Source: a bacterium (GTDB taxonomy: Bacteria > Armatimonadota > Chthonomonadetes > Chthonomonadales > Chthonomonadaceae). From it: a DNA stretch of 5,372 bases. This document shows, one piece after another, positions 1-5,353 of the stretch. The notes beneath the pieces were generated by a model. It was not told the DNA's origin and made no database searches. It saw nothing but the letters and a program-made list of their open reading frames with translations. Both the position numbers and the translations under genes were made by a program. Within the stretch, counting starts at the first letter, position 1. Every line of letters starts with the position of its first letter. Where the stretch lies: assembly GCA_021805405.1 (NCBI GenBank), contig JAJZFK010000336.1, positions 1 through 5,372 on the forward strand. Reading direction: 5' to 3'.

Positions 1-141
1 GGAACCTAGGTTGGTGTACCGGTGGGAACGGTAAAGGATGCGGCTTGCAACCACCTGCAGGAACAGCAAAAGTGCGAGAGCCACCGCCGTAACGCTCGCA
101 ATTGCAGTAGTCTTAACGCAATTCATATGGTCTCGCACCAT
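1..141 (-). CDS. N-terminus of membrane-anchored or secreted protein, partial
   Basis: An open frame runs from ATG at 141 to the window edge, giving 47 residues with no stop. It begins MVRDHMNCVKTTAIA. A hydrophobic stretch of about 20 residues (roughly 11-32, rich in Ala, Val and Leu) follows, then a basic, polar segment (SRILYRSHRYTNLGS). This is the shape of a signal peptide or a single N-terminal membrane anchor. No lipobox cysteine follows the hydrophobic core. The start is uncertain. ATG at 141 has no Shine-Dalgarno, while ATG at 126 (MNCVK) has a weak purine run (GCGAGA) in front. It lies about 110 nt downstream of secG on the same strand and could be the next gene of that transcript or a separate unit after the hairpin at 180-212. 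Too little is visible to name a family. The case rests on the open frame, the membrane pattern and the orientation. Confidence 0.5.
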   Translation of the reverse strand, partial: MVRDHMNCVKTTAIASVTAVALALLLFLQVVASRILYRSHRYTNLGS

Positions 142-179
142 TCGGTGATTGAAGTGGCACCAGCAAACAACTAAACGAT

Positions 180-212
180 GCTGCACCTGTTGGGTACGCC
201 CGCAGCTGCAGC
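180..212 (-). terminator. Hairpin after secG, possible weak terminator
   Basis: GCTGCA (180-185) pairs with TGCAGC (207-212). Inside it CTG (187-189) pairs with CAG (203-205), then GGG (192-194) with CCC (199-201) around a TACG loop. This gives a layered stem of about 12 pairs with small internal mismatches, 39 nt past the secG stop. Downstream on the minus strand the bases are ATCGTTTAGTTGTTT: T-rich, but not a clean T-run. It could be an inefficient intrinsic terminator or simply a structured spacer in a transcript that continues into the next gene. Confidence 0.35.
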
Positions 213-251
213 AATAGGCACATGTTCGGCAGTGAAGATGACGAATGCCAG

Positions 252-494
252 TTAGCTAAATTTGCCTAACATACTTATAATGATGAGCAGAGCGAAGAAG
301 ACTCCGGCCACCTTCTTGGTGAGTTCGTTTAGCTGCTCGTCCTTGCCTGCCTTGCCCTTAAATGACGAGGTAGTCTTAGAGCCGATTTGACCTTGCAAAC
401 CGTCATTCTTGCTCTCTTGTATTGTAATGATATAGATGAGTGCTACTGCCACAACAAGGTCCATTCCTGATAGCAGTAGGTATAAAATGTGCAT
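252..494 (-). CDS. secG: Preprotein translocase subunit SecG
   Basis: SecG is the small non-essential subunit of the SecYEG channel in the cytoplasmic membrane and helps SecA-driven protein export. The 80-81 residue protein has the family layout. Membrane helix 1 (about 5-26) ends in QESKNDGLQGQIG, matching the conserved QE-K--GL-G stretch of SecG. A polar, Lys- and Ser-rich loop follows (about 28-60), then helix 2 (about 63-77, VAGVFFALLIIISML) and a short tail. Length fits the family (roughly 70-110). The start is undecided. ATG at 494 and TTG at 497 are adjacent in frame. The GGAG at 508-511 lies 13 nt from the ATG but 10 nt from the TTG, the same spacing as at tatA, so TTG is possible. 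The gene follows tatA by about 75 nt on the same strand and is probably co-transcribed, which groups Sec and Tat export parts together. Confidence 0.88.
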   Translation of the reverse strand: MHILYLLLSGMDLVVAVALIYIITIQESKNDGLQGQIGSKTTSSFKGKAGKDEQLNELTKKVAGVFFALLIIISMLGKFS

Positions 495-571
495 CAAAAC
501 AGGCGATCTCCGTATAAGTTTTAACCGCGGCTCAATCCGGGCAACGCAATATTATGGCACGGCGGTACAAG

Positions 572-826
572 TTATTGCACTCCACGCCTTTTTTGCTCAT
601 CCTCTTTGCGCATCTCATCTTCAACGCGTTTGCGAATTTCATCCTCGCGTCGCTGCTGGGCCATCAGTTCTTCGTCATCACCCCTCAGTCCGCGCTCAAA
701 TTCTCGCTTGCCCTTGCCTAAGCTGCGCATAAGCTCAGGTATTTTCTGCCCGCCAAACAGAATGATAACAATGACAAGGCCAACAATCCAGATTGTTGGG
801 TTCTCAATATTTGCTAACGTGATCAT
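572..826 (-). CDS. tatA: Twin-arginine translocase subunit TatA
   Basis: TatA is the pore- or patch-forming subunit of the Tat pathway, which exports folded proteins bearing twin-arginine signal peptides across the cytoplasmic membrane. The 84-residue protein has a short N-terminal membrane helix (about 11-24, TIWIVGLVIVIILF). The hinge FGGQKIPEL (24-32) is a variant of FGxKxLPE. The amphipathic helix follows (about 31-47, ELMRSLGKGKREFERGL). Residues 50-82 are almost entirely charged (Asp, Glu, Arg, Lys) and should form a helix or coiled coil in the cytoplasm. Length is typical. The ATG at 826 has GGAG ten bases upstream (837-840), and that site sits in the 17-nt gap after the preceding Tat gene, so the two are surely co-transcribed. 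FGG rather than FGP at the hinge is common in TatA of several non-proteobacterial phyla. TatC, the receptor subunit, is not in this window. Confidence 0.9.
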   Translation of the reverse strand: MITLANIENPTIWIVGLVIVIILFGGQKIPELMRSLGKGKREFERGLRGDDEELMAQQRREDEIRKRVEDEMRKEDEQKRRGVQ

Positions 827-843
827 GAACGAAAAACTCCAGA

Positions 844-1332
844 TTAGTTATTATGATTGGTTCTGTTGTAACTATCATCAGGCTGCGATGCTGCATTTGC
901 AGCCGGTTTAATAGCTGGGGCAGGAGACGACAGCGGTGGCGCTGATACCTGTTCATCCCCTCCAAATGCGGCAGAGGCGAAGTCGCCAATTGGGCCACCA
1001 GATACAGTCGGTATGTTATTGGTAACAGCGGGGTAACTGGACGGCTGCGAGGAACTTATCGCCGGTGGTACTGCATTTGTTGGTACAGGAGTATCTACCG
1101 GATTTCCGTATGCGTCATACCTGGGCGGTTGATATCCGGTTGAATATTTTGGCTCGTCGTCAAACTTCATAGAATTAGAGAGCTCCGACGTATATCTCTT
1201 AAATTCGCGAATACCCGAGCCAAGTTGCTTCAGCATTTGGGGAAGTTTATCTGGCCCAAATACTACCAGTATCACCACCGCTGCGATTAACAGCTGAACA
1301 GGGCTGTCTAAAAATGCTGGCAAAATCGTCAT
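844..1332 (-). CDS. TatA/TatB-family translocase protein with long Pro/Ser-rich tail
   Basis: A second Tat membrane subunit. Counting from ATG at 1332 it has 162 residues: a membrane helix (about 11-25, PVQLLIAAVVILVVF), the hinge FGPDKLPQ (25-32) and an amphipathic helix (about 32-48, QMLKQLGSGIREFKRY). A tail of roughly 110 residues follows, rich in Pro, Ser, Ala, Asn and Gln and probably disordered. The hinge is TatA-like, but the length is closer to TatB, and the sequence alone does not settle which role it plays. The frame opens earlier at TTG 1338, but GGAG at 1341-1344 is only 2 nt from that TTG and 8 nt from the ATG, so ATG 1332 is the better start. The gene is 17 nt upstream of tatA and about 50 nt downstream of the sugar kinase, all on one strand. 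TatB normally holds signal peptides together with TatC. Having two Tat subunits in tandem suggests a TatA plus TatB-like division of labour. Confidence 0.87.
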   Translation of the reverse strand: MTILPAFLDSPVQLLIAAVVILVVFGPDKLPQMLKQLGSGIREFKRYTSELSNSMKFDDEPKYSTGYQPPRYDAYGNPVDTPVPTNAVPPAISSSQPSSYPAVTNNIPTVSGGPIGDFASAAFGGDEQVSAPPLSSPAPAIKPAANAASQPDDSYNRTNHNN

Positions 1333-1340
1333 ATGCAAAT

Positions 1341-1344
1341 CTCC
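1341..1344 (-). promoter_or_regulatory. Ribosome binding site that fixes the tail-bearing Tat start
   Basis: On the minus strand CTGGAG sits 8 nt before ATG 1332 but only 2 nt before the upstream in-frame TTG at 1338. The spacing favours the ATG and shortens the protein by two residues. Confidence 0.6.
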
Positions 1345-1384
1345 AGCGAACAGCGACTTGTTAGGACGTTCATTAGTTGCGATT

Positions 1385-2335
1385 TCACCTCAGCTGCCGT
1401 AATGTGACACGGTCTGCCAACTCCAGCATACTGCCTTTGGTACAAATTGCGGCACCAACCACCATTGCGTTAGCTGCTCCAGCTCCTACAGCCATTCGCA
1501 GGGCGGATTCTGGTCGAGTTTCGCCGTCACCGTGCTGCAGTGACCAGAGGAACCCTGCAAGCATGGTGTCGCCAGAGGCAACAGCGCTTGCAAACTGTAT
1601 GGCCGGTGGTATAGCGATCCAGTCTCCTCGATCGCAGCTTAGCACCGCACCACGGCTGCCCACCGACACCATAGCATATGCACAACCATATCTGCTTCGC
1701 AGGGTACGCGCTGCACATACTACGTCGTCATCGGTTTGCAATTCACGCTCCAGTAGATACTCAGCCTCCTTCCTGTTGGGCTTCAGTAGCCACGGGGAGG
1801 AGAGGGCACCGTCTCTTAGGGGCTCGCCGCTTGTATCCAGTGCACATCTAACGTTGTGTAGTTGCGCAAATTCCTTCATTTCAGCATATAGATTAACTGG
1901 TGAGCCGGGCGGAAGACTACCACACAATGCAACAGTTGTAAAAGTGTACTCTGATACTAGACGTTTGAACTGATCTAACAGTTCTTGGGCGTTGTTAGTA
2001 CCAATTTGCGGGCCGTTCTCATTTATCTCGGTCTGCGTGCCGTCGTCCGGATTGATTACTGCAATACATGTTCGAGTTTCGCCTGGCACTTTTACGCAGT
2101 GTGCCTCGATACCTTCCTTACGCAGCGCATTTAATAACGTTGCACCGGTTAAGCCACCTTCAAACCCGGTGACTACGGCATTGCCACCAAGGGTACGGTA
2201 TGCCCGGGCCGTGTTAATGCCCTTACCACCTGCCATTGTGTGTACCAGGGAGGGGCGGTTGACGGCATCGATGGAAAAACCGGGAATCTTGTAGGTTTTA
2301 TCCATGCACAGGTTTGGTGTTACAGTAAGAATCAT
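1385..2335 (-). CDS. PfkB-family phosphosugar kinase (1-phosphofructokinase / tagatose-6-phosphate kinase type)
   Basis: This is a ribokinase-fold (PfkB) enzyme. Its closest style is the FruK/LacC branch, which uses ATP to phosphorylate fructose-1-phosphate or tagatose-6-phosphate to the bisphosphate in cytosolic sugar catabolism. The 316-residue length is typical. Visible motifs in order: MILTVTPNLCMDKTY at the N-terminus (FruK/LacC-like VTxNPxxD region), the first PfkB signature AGGKGINTAR (35-44), GSLPPG (139-144), KPNRKE (185-190), SVGSRGA (224-230), and the second signature ASGDTMLAGF (253-262). Asp256 is the expected catalytic base in the anion-hole segment. That segment usually reads G-A/S-G-D and here is A-S-G-D, a mild departure. 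The ATG at 2335 has only a weak purine run (GAG) in front and a small inverted repeat just upstream. No phosphotransferase or aldolase gene is nearby to fix the substrate, so the sugar is undecided. It is probably the first gene of the run that continues into the Tat and Sec genes. Confidence 0.85.
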   Translation of the reverse strand: MILTVTPNLCMDKTYKIPGFSIDAVNRPSLVHTMAGGKGINTARAYRTLGGNAVVTGFEGGLTGATLLNALRKEGIEAHCVKVPGETRTCIAVINPDDGTQTEINENGPQIGTNNAQELLDQFKRLVSEYTFTTVALCGSLPPGSPVNLYAEMKEFAQLHNVRCALDTSGEPLRDGALSSPWLLKPNRKEAEYLLERELQTDDDVVCAARTLRSRYGCAYAMVSVGSRGAVLSCDRGDWIAIPPAIQFASAVASGDTMLAGFLWSLQHGDGETRPESALRMAVGAGAANAMVVGAAICTKGSMLELADRVTLRQLR

Positions 2336-2340
2336 CTACT

Positions 2341-2355
2341 CATGGTCATTCCATG
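2341..2355. repeat. Small inverted repeat upstream of the kinase start
   Basis: CATGG (2341-2345) and CCATG (2351-2355) form a perfect 5-bp inverted repeat around TCATT, five bases before the kinase ATG and across the place where its ribosome binding site should be. It could fold in the mRNA and limit initiation or act as a protein site. It is short enough to be chance. Confidence 0.25.
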
Positions 2356-2381
2356 GCTAAATTTTTAAAGCCCATTATTGC

Positions 2382-2392
2382 ATTGTACCATA
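2382..2392 (-). promoter_or_regulatory. Extended -10 promoter candidate for the kinase/Tat/Sec run
   Basis: On the minus strand the bases read TATGGTACAAT: TACAAT (2387-2382) differs from TATAAT at one position and carries the full TRTGN extension. No good -35 is seen 16-18 nt further up, which extended -10 promoters tolerate. Transcription would begin near 2375, leaving a leader of about 40 nt before the kinase ATG. The other 200 bases of this 254-bp divergent gap (2393-2589) show no promoter for the rightward genes that I would defend. Confidence 0.4.
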
Positions 2393-2589
2393 CCTAAACG
2401 AGGTTACCTACTTAAATACTATCGCAAATCAATGACCCGTGCTACCACTTCTACAACGTTTCAAATTGTTCGCATTGCACGTAGATTCACGTTATACAGA
2501 CATGTAAAATACCTGCCGATAATAGAACCGCATGTTCGTGGGTATCTAGTGTCTTACCTTATTCTGCACAGATTGAGAGCAGGTGAATT

Positions 2590-3231
2590 ATGTGGATGGA
2601 TTGGGATGAAACCAACACCAATAATGGTGGGGAACCTAAGATTGCCGACAAGCCGAAGTTCGCACCGCCAGCAGGAAGATTTGACATGTTGCTGCCCGCG
2701 GACGAGGAGACTCTTGCGGTAGACGAGAAAGCCGCATCAATCTACCTCCGTGCAATGATTGACATGGTAGGAAGGACGCAGCAGCCTCTAACTCTCGCTT
2801 GTGTTGCAGCCGATGAACTTCCTCTCATCAGCTTTCTTGGGCCGGATGCTACCGCACTTATAGGCAAGGCGATGGTACGGTGTATGCGCCAGGAGACGCG
2901 CGATTATGATGTTGTCTCTCGCCTTCATGTACCGGGTATGCCGCTCGTGTTCATAATAACGTGCCCTATGCAGGGAGAGGATAAAGTGAAGCAGTTGACT
3001 CATAGGCTCCAGTTGGCCATGACGGCTGTGTCTCCACGTGGTGAGGCGCCCTGGTTATCGGTAAGCGCAGGAATCGCCAGCCTGTCGCTAGATGCCTCAG
3101 ACGCGGAGTCCCTCAGGTCACGTGCAGTAGCAGCCCTTCGTCGTGGTCGAGCGTCGGGACCCGGAACTCTGTGGACTCACGGCGACACACTCAATATGTT
3201 AATTGCGGAAGATTCTAACCCGCAGGAATAG
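2590..3231 (+). CDS. Degenerate GGDEF-domain-like protein
   Basis: The 213-residue protein has a polar N-terminus (1-45) and then a fold that lines up with a GGDEF (diguanylate cyclase) domain. Residues 67-75 (LTLACVAAD) sit at the first beta strand. DYDVVSRL (105-112) matches the D-x-V-x-R-L run just before the GGDEF signature. VSAGIASLSL (158-167) matches the S-x-G-I-A strand, and SRAVAALRRGRASGPGT (177-193) matches the A-x-x-A-L-x-x-A-K-x-x-G helix. At the signature itself, GGDEF is replaced by HVPGM (113-117), and the metal- and GTP-binding residues of the first strand and the D-F-K-x-x-N-D loop are also absent. It should not make c-di-GMP. No membrane segment or signal peptide is seen. 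AGG lies 6 nt before the ATG. It ends 11 nt before an HD-GYP regulator, which points to a regulatory or adaptor role in the same pathway. The family call rests on pattern matching by eye, so a distant unrelated fold remains possible. Confidence 0.68.
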   Translation: MWMDWDETNTNNGGEPKIADKPKFAPPAGRFDMLLPADEETLAVDEKAASIYLRAMIDMVGRTQQPLTLACVAADELPLISFLGPDATALIGKAMVRCMRQETRDYDVVSRLHVPGMPLVFIITCPMQGEDKVKQLTHRLQLAMTAVSPRGEAPWLSVSAGIASLSLDASDAESLRSRAVAALRRGRASGPGTLWTHGDTLNMLIAEDSNPQE

Positions 3232-3242
3232 TTGACCCCTAA

Positions 3243-4364
3243 ATGTACCAACCAAAACATCGCGTACTTAGTTCCAATATGGACCTGCCTGGACGCAGCA
3301 GTGCATCTGATGTTCACGATCCGCTGTTGTGCGTGGATGTGGATGCACTCGACCGGCCCGACCGATCCACCGGGCTTCGGACGCTTGTAGTAGATGACGA
3401 CGATCTTGTACGCGATACCTTTGCTGCTGTACTAAATGACGAGGGTTACTGCACCGAAACCGCGTCAAGTGGCAAGGAGGCTCTCACTTGTCTCGCTGAA
3501 GGCAACTTCGATCTGGTGTTGAGCGATGTCTTCATGCCAGATATGAATGGTTTGGAACTGCTCAATCGCATCCGGCAGGACTATGATGATCTGCCAGTGA
3601 TCATGATTACAGGGTACGGAAACACATCGATGGCACGGGAGGCGCTGGAGCATGGAGCGTGCGACTTCGTTACTAAACCCTGCGGGCCAGGTGAGCTGCC
3701 TATCGTAGTTGAGCGCAATCTACTACGCAAGGCCATGCAGAGCAAAACGACCGAGCTTTACCAGCAGGCTCTGCTCTCGAGCCATGAAACTGTGCTGGAT
3801 GCGCTGCTAACTGCCCTGGACACACGGGATACCGAAACCCACGGACATTCTGAGAGGGTCACCGCATATACCATTCAGCTTGCCGAGCGATCGAAGCTTT
3901 CGTCGGATGAAATGTACCATGTAGAGCGCGGAGCCCTGCTTCACGATATTGGAAAAATTGGTGTGCCAGACCGTATACTCCTTAAACCTGGAAAGTTGAC
4001 ACCAGAAGAGTGGGTGGAAATGCGCAAGCACCCCATCATTGGCTATGCCATGTGCAGCCGCATTGAATCGCTGCGTCAGGCTGCGCAAATTGTACTGCAC
4101 CACCACGAGGCGTGGGATGGAAGCGGGTACCCCTACCACCTCCATGGAGTAGACATTCCCTTGGGCGCGCGCCTGTTTGCAGTGGCCGATACGCTCGACG
4201 CTATCACGAGCGACCGGCCGTACCGTGCAGCTCTTCCCTTCGCCGCCGCGCGAGCCGAAATTGTTAGCCACGCAGGCAAGCAGTTTGATCCCACTGTAGT
4301 CGAAACCTTCCTGAAGGTACCAGAATCTCGTTGGGCCGAGCTAAAAAGGCGCGCAACACCTTAA
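3243..4364 (+). CDS. Response regulator with receiver and HD-GYP phosphodiesterase domains
   Basis: A cytosolic two-component regulator of the RpfG type that should hydrolyse c-di-GMP when its receiver is phosphorylated. After a 45-residue variable extension, the receiver domain spans about 46-162, with acidic residues at DDDD (51-54), the phospho-acceptor Asp95 in LSDVFMPD, Thr123 and Lys145 in TKP. A linker helix (163-185) leads to the HD-GYP domain (about 184-365). All main signatures are present: ETHGHSERV (199-206), the HD pair His234-Asp235 in LLHDIGKIGVPD, HP (263-264), HHHEAWDGSGYP (286-297) and VADTLDAITSDRPYR (314-328). Metal ligands and the GYP motif look intact, so activity is expected. 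No histidine kinase is visible. The start is uncertain: the only AGGA is 15 nt before ATG 3243, and translation may be coupled to the gene 11 nt upstream. Another in-frame ATG (3279) has no better site. The partner gene encodes a GGDEF-like protein, a class known to bind HD-GYP domains in Xanthomonas RpfG. Confidence 0.93.
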   Translation: MYQPKHRVLSSNMDLPGRSSASDVHDPLLCVDVDALDRPDRSTGLRTLVVDDDDLVRDTFAAVLNDEGYCTETASSGKEALTCLAEGNFDLVLSDVFMPDMNGLELLNRIRQDYDDLPVIMITGYGNTSMAREALEHGACDFVTKPCGPGELPIVVERNLLRKAMQSKTTELYQQALLSSHETVLDALLTALDTRDTETHGHSERVTAYTIQLAERSKLSSDEMYHVERGALLHDIGKIGVPDRILLKPGKLTPEEWVEMRKHPIIGYAMCSRIESLRQAAQIVLHHHEAWDGSGYPYHLHGVDIPLGARLFAVADTLDAITSDRPYRAALPFAAARAEIVSHAGKQFDPTVVETFLKVPESRWAELKRRATP

Positions 4365-4413
4365 ACCAGCCGGAGCGCCCCTCCTGTGAGCGGTACTGTT
4401 ACAGGCTGTTACC

Positions 4414-5157
4414 CTACATTGCCTGCTGTGTGGGACGCAATAAAATCTCGTTCACGTTTACGTGGGTGGGTTGTGTTACAGCATATACAATCGCACGTGC
4501 AACATCCTCGGATGTTAGCTGGGTTATGCTTCTAGCCATTGTTTCTATGGCAGCCTTTGCATTTTCGTTCGTAATGTGGTCTCTTAGTTCTGTGGCAACT
4601 ATGCCAGGTTCAATGATAGTTACCCTTACGTTATGGCTGTGCACCTCTTGCCGCAAAGCCTCGCTAAACGCACCTACGCCCCACTTTGTAAGATTGTACA
4701 CCCCAGCTCCGGCTCGCACCGTGCGCCCTGCTGTTGACGAGATATTCACCACATGGCCTGATCTGGCAGCTATCATATGCGGAAGTGCCGCATGCGTACA
4801 ATACATAAGCCCCATAATGTTGGTGTCAACCATTCTTCGCCAATCCTCTGTATCAGCATTAAGAATTGAGCCTAAAAGCATGACGCCCGCATTATTCACG
4901 AGTACATCTAGCCCGCCAAACTCCGCAACTGCCTTGCCAACTGCCTCGTTGCAATCCCCCTCACCCCTAACGTCCATTGTGAGCGGAAGTACGGTTCCGC
5001 CCGCAGCTACTATCAGCCTTGCAGTTTCCTGTAGACGCTCTGAACGGCGCCCGCACAGGGCCACCCTGGCACCTTCTCTTGCCAGCAGGATTGCCGTTGC
5101 CTGCCCAATACCAGACGTTGCTCCCGTTACGAGCGCAGATTTGCCCTGAAGATGCAT
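4414..5157 (-). CDS. Short-chain dehydrogenase/reductase (YdfG type)
   Basis: A classical SDR of 247 residues, expected to carry out NAD(P)-linked oxidation or reduction of a hydroxyl/carbonyl substrate in the cytosol. Visible motifs: the cofactor loop TGATSGIG (11-18), CGRRSERL (35-42) where the Arg pair favours NADP, MDV (61-63), NNAG (88-91), Asn113, the catalytic Ser141 in NISSTAG, Tyr154 and Lys158 in YNLTK, and EPG (183-185). The C-terminus, with VNVNEILLRPTQQ, is typical of the YdfG-like group (3-hydroxy acid or serine dehydrogenase-like), but the substrate cannot be read from sequence. The start is firm: GAGGAG (5165-5170) is 7 nt before ATG 5157. It is convergent with the HD-GYP gene, with 49 bp between the stops and no convincing terminator there, and divergent from the gene starting at 5354. 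Nothing ties its job to its neighbours. Confidence 0.93.
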   Translation of the reverse strand: MHLQGKSALVTGATSGIGQATAILLAREGARVALCGRRSERLQETARLIVAAGGTVLPLTMDVRGEGDCNEAVGKAVAEFGGLDVLVNNAGVMLLGSILNADTEDWRRMVDTNIMGLMYCTHAALPHMIAARSGHVVNISSTAGRTVRAGAGVYNLTKWGVGAFSEALRQEVHSHNVRVTIIEPGIVATELRDHITNENAKAAIETMARSITQLTSEDVARAIVYAVTQPTHVNVNEILLRPTQQAM

Positions 5158-5212
5158 GGATTAACTCCTCATAGGTAATTGTAGTGTGATAGCTACCACC
5201 GGGCAGATTTAC

Positions 5213-5272
5213 GTACCGGCTATTATGATTGGTTTCCGCTGCGGACGGAGTTAGAAATATAAAAGCCGGTAC
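5213..5272. repeat. 60-nt imperfect palindrome in divergent intergenic region
   Basis: GTACCGGCT (5213-5221) is an exact inverted copy of AGCCGGTAC (5264-5272). After one A/A mismatch the arms continue as TTAT (5223-5226) and ATAA (5259-5262), so 13 of 14 positions pair. Within the 32-nt interior, TCCG (5235-5238) can pair with CGGA (5246-5249) around a 7-nt loop. The element begins 55 nt upstream of the dehydrogenase ATG and ends 33 nt before the TATAAT box of the rightward gene. It may be an operator pair, a structured leader of the dehydrogenase mRNA, or an old palindromic repeat. No known riboswitch consensus was recognised in it. Confidence 0.5.
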
Positions 5273-5305
5273 TAACACTGATGAGGCCGAATAGCGTGTC
5301 AGCCG

Positions 5306-5311
5306 TATAAT
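5306..5311 (+). promoter_or_regulatory. -10 box of the rightward gene at 5354
   Basis: A perfect TATAAT is correctly placed for a transcript starting near 5318, giving a leader of about 36 nt before GTG 5354. No recognisable TTGACA-like -35 lies 16-18 nt upstream (that stretch reads GATGAGGCC), so the promoter may need an activator or another sigma contact. The palindrome just upstream could supply this. Confidence 0.42.
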
Positions 5312-5353
5312 TGAAACCGACGGAACCGTGGTTCATGTCAGGAGGGAAATGCG

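Noticed and set aside
113..223. 36-codon minus-strand ORF between secG and the partial gene
   Set aside because: No ribosome binding site, and it overlaps the start of the better-supported membrane protein in another frame.
1..251. tRNA gene near secG
   Set aside because: No T-loop (GGTTCGA-like) motif or cloverleaf could be built on either strand.
184..257. Cys-rich minus-strand frame ahead of the partial gene (CRTCAYCCSCG)
   Set aside because: It is in frame with the partial gene and open, but has no ATG and no ribosome binding site before GTG 186. It overlaps the hairpin and is probably untranslated.
1377..1973. 198-codon plus-strand open frame antisense to the sugar kinase
   Set aside because: It mirrors the kinase codons; the translation is low-complexity and Ser/Arg-rich, with no family features.
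2393..2589. Promoter for the GGDEF-like/HD-GYP unit
   Set aside because: TAAAAT (2505-2510) and TATACA (2493-2498) resemble -10 boxes, but neither has a -35 at usable distance. I see no defensible promoter or riboswitch.
4365..4413. Bidirectional terminator between the convergent HD-GYP and dehydrogenase genes
   Set aside because: CCTGT (4383-4387) can pair with ACAGG (4401-4405), and GGAG with CTCC nearby, but the stems are only 4-5 bp, compete with each other and have no T-run on either side.
4331..5149. 272-codon plus-strand open frame antisense to the dehydrogenase
   Set aside because: The minus-strand frame has complete SDR motifs and a strong ribosome binding site. The antisense product has no recognisable domain, overlaps the end of the HD-GYP gene and has Ser/Ala/Thr-rich shadow composition.
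5278..5317. Hammerhead-ribozyme look-alike: CTGATGA (5278-5284) followed by GAAAC (5313-5317)
   Set aside because: Bases directly after CTGATGA do not pair with those directly before GAAA, so stem II cannot close. The segment also contains the TATAAT box of the rightward gene.
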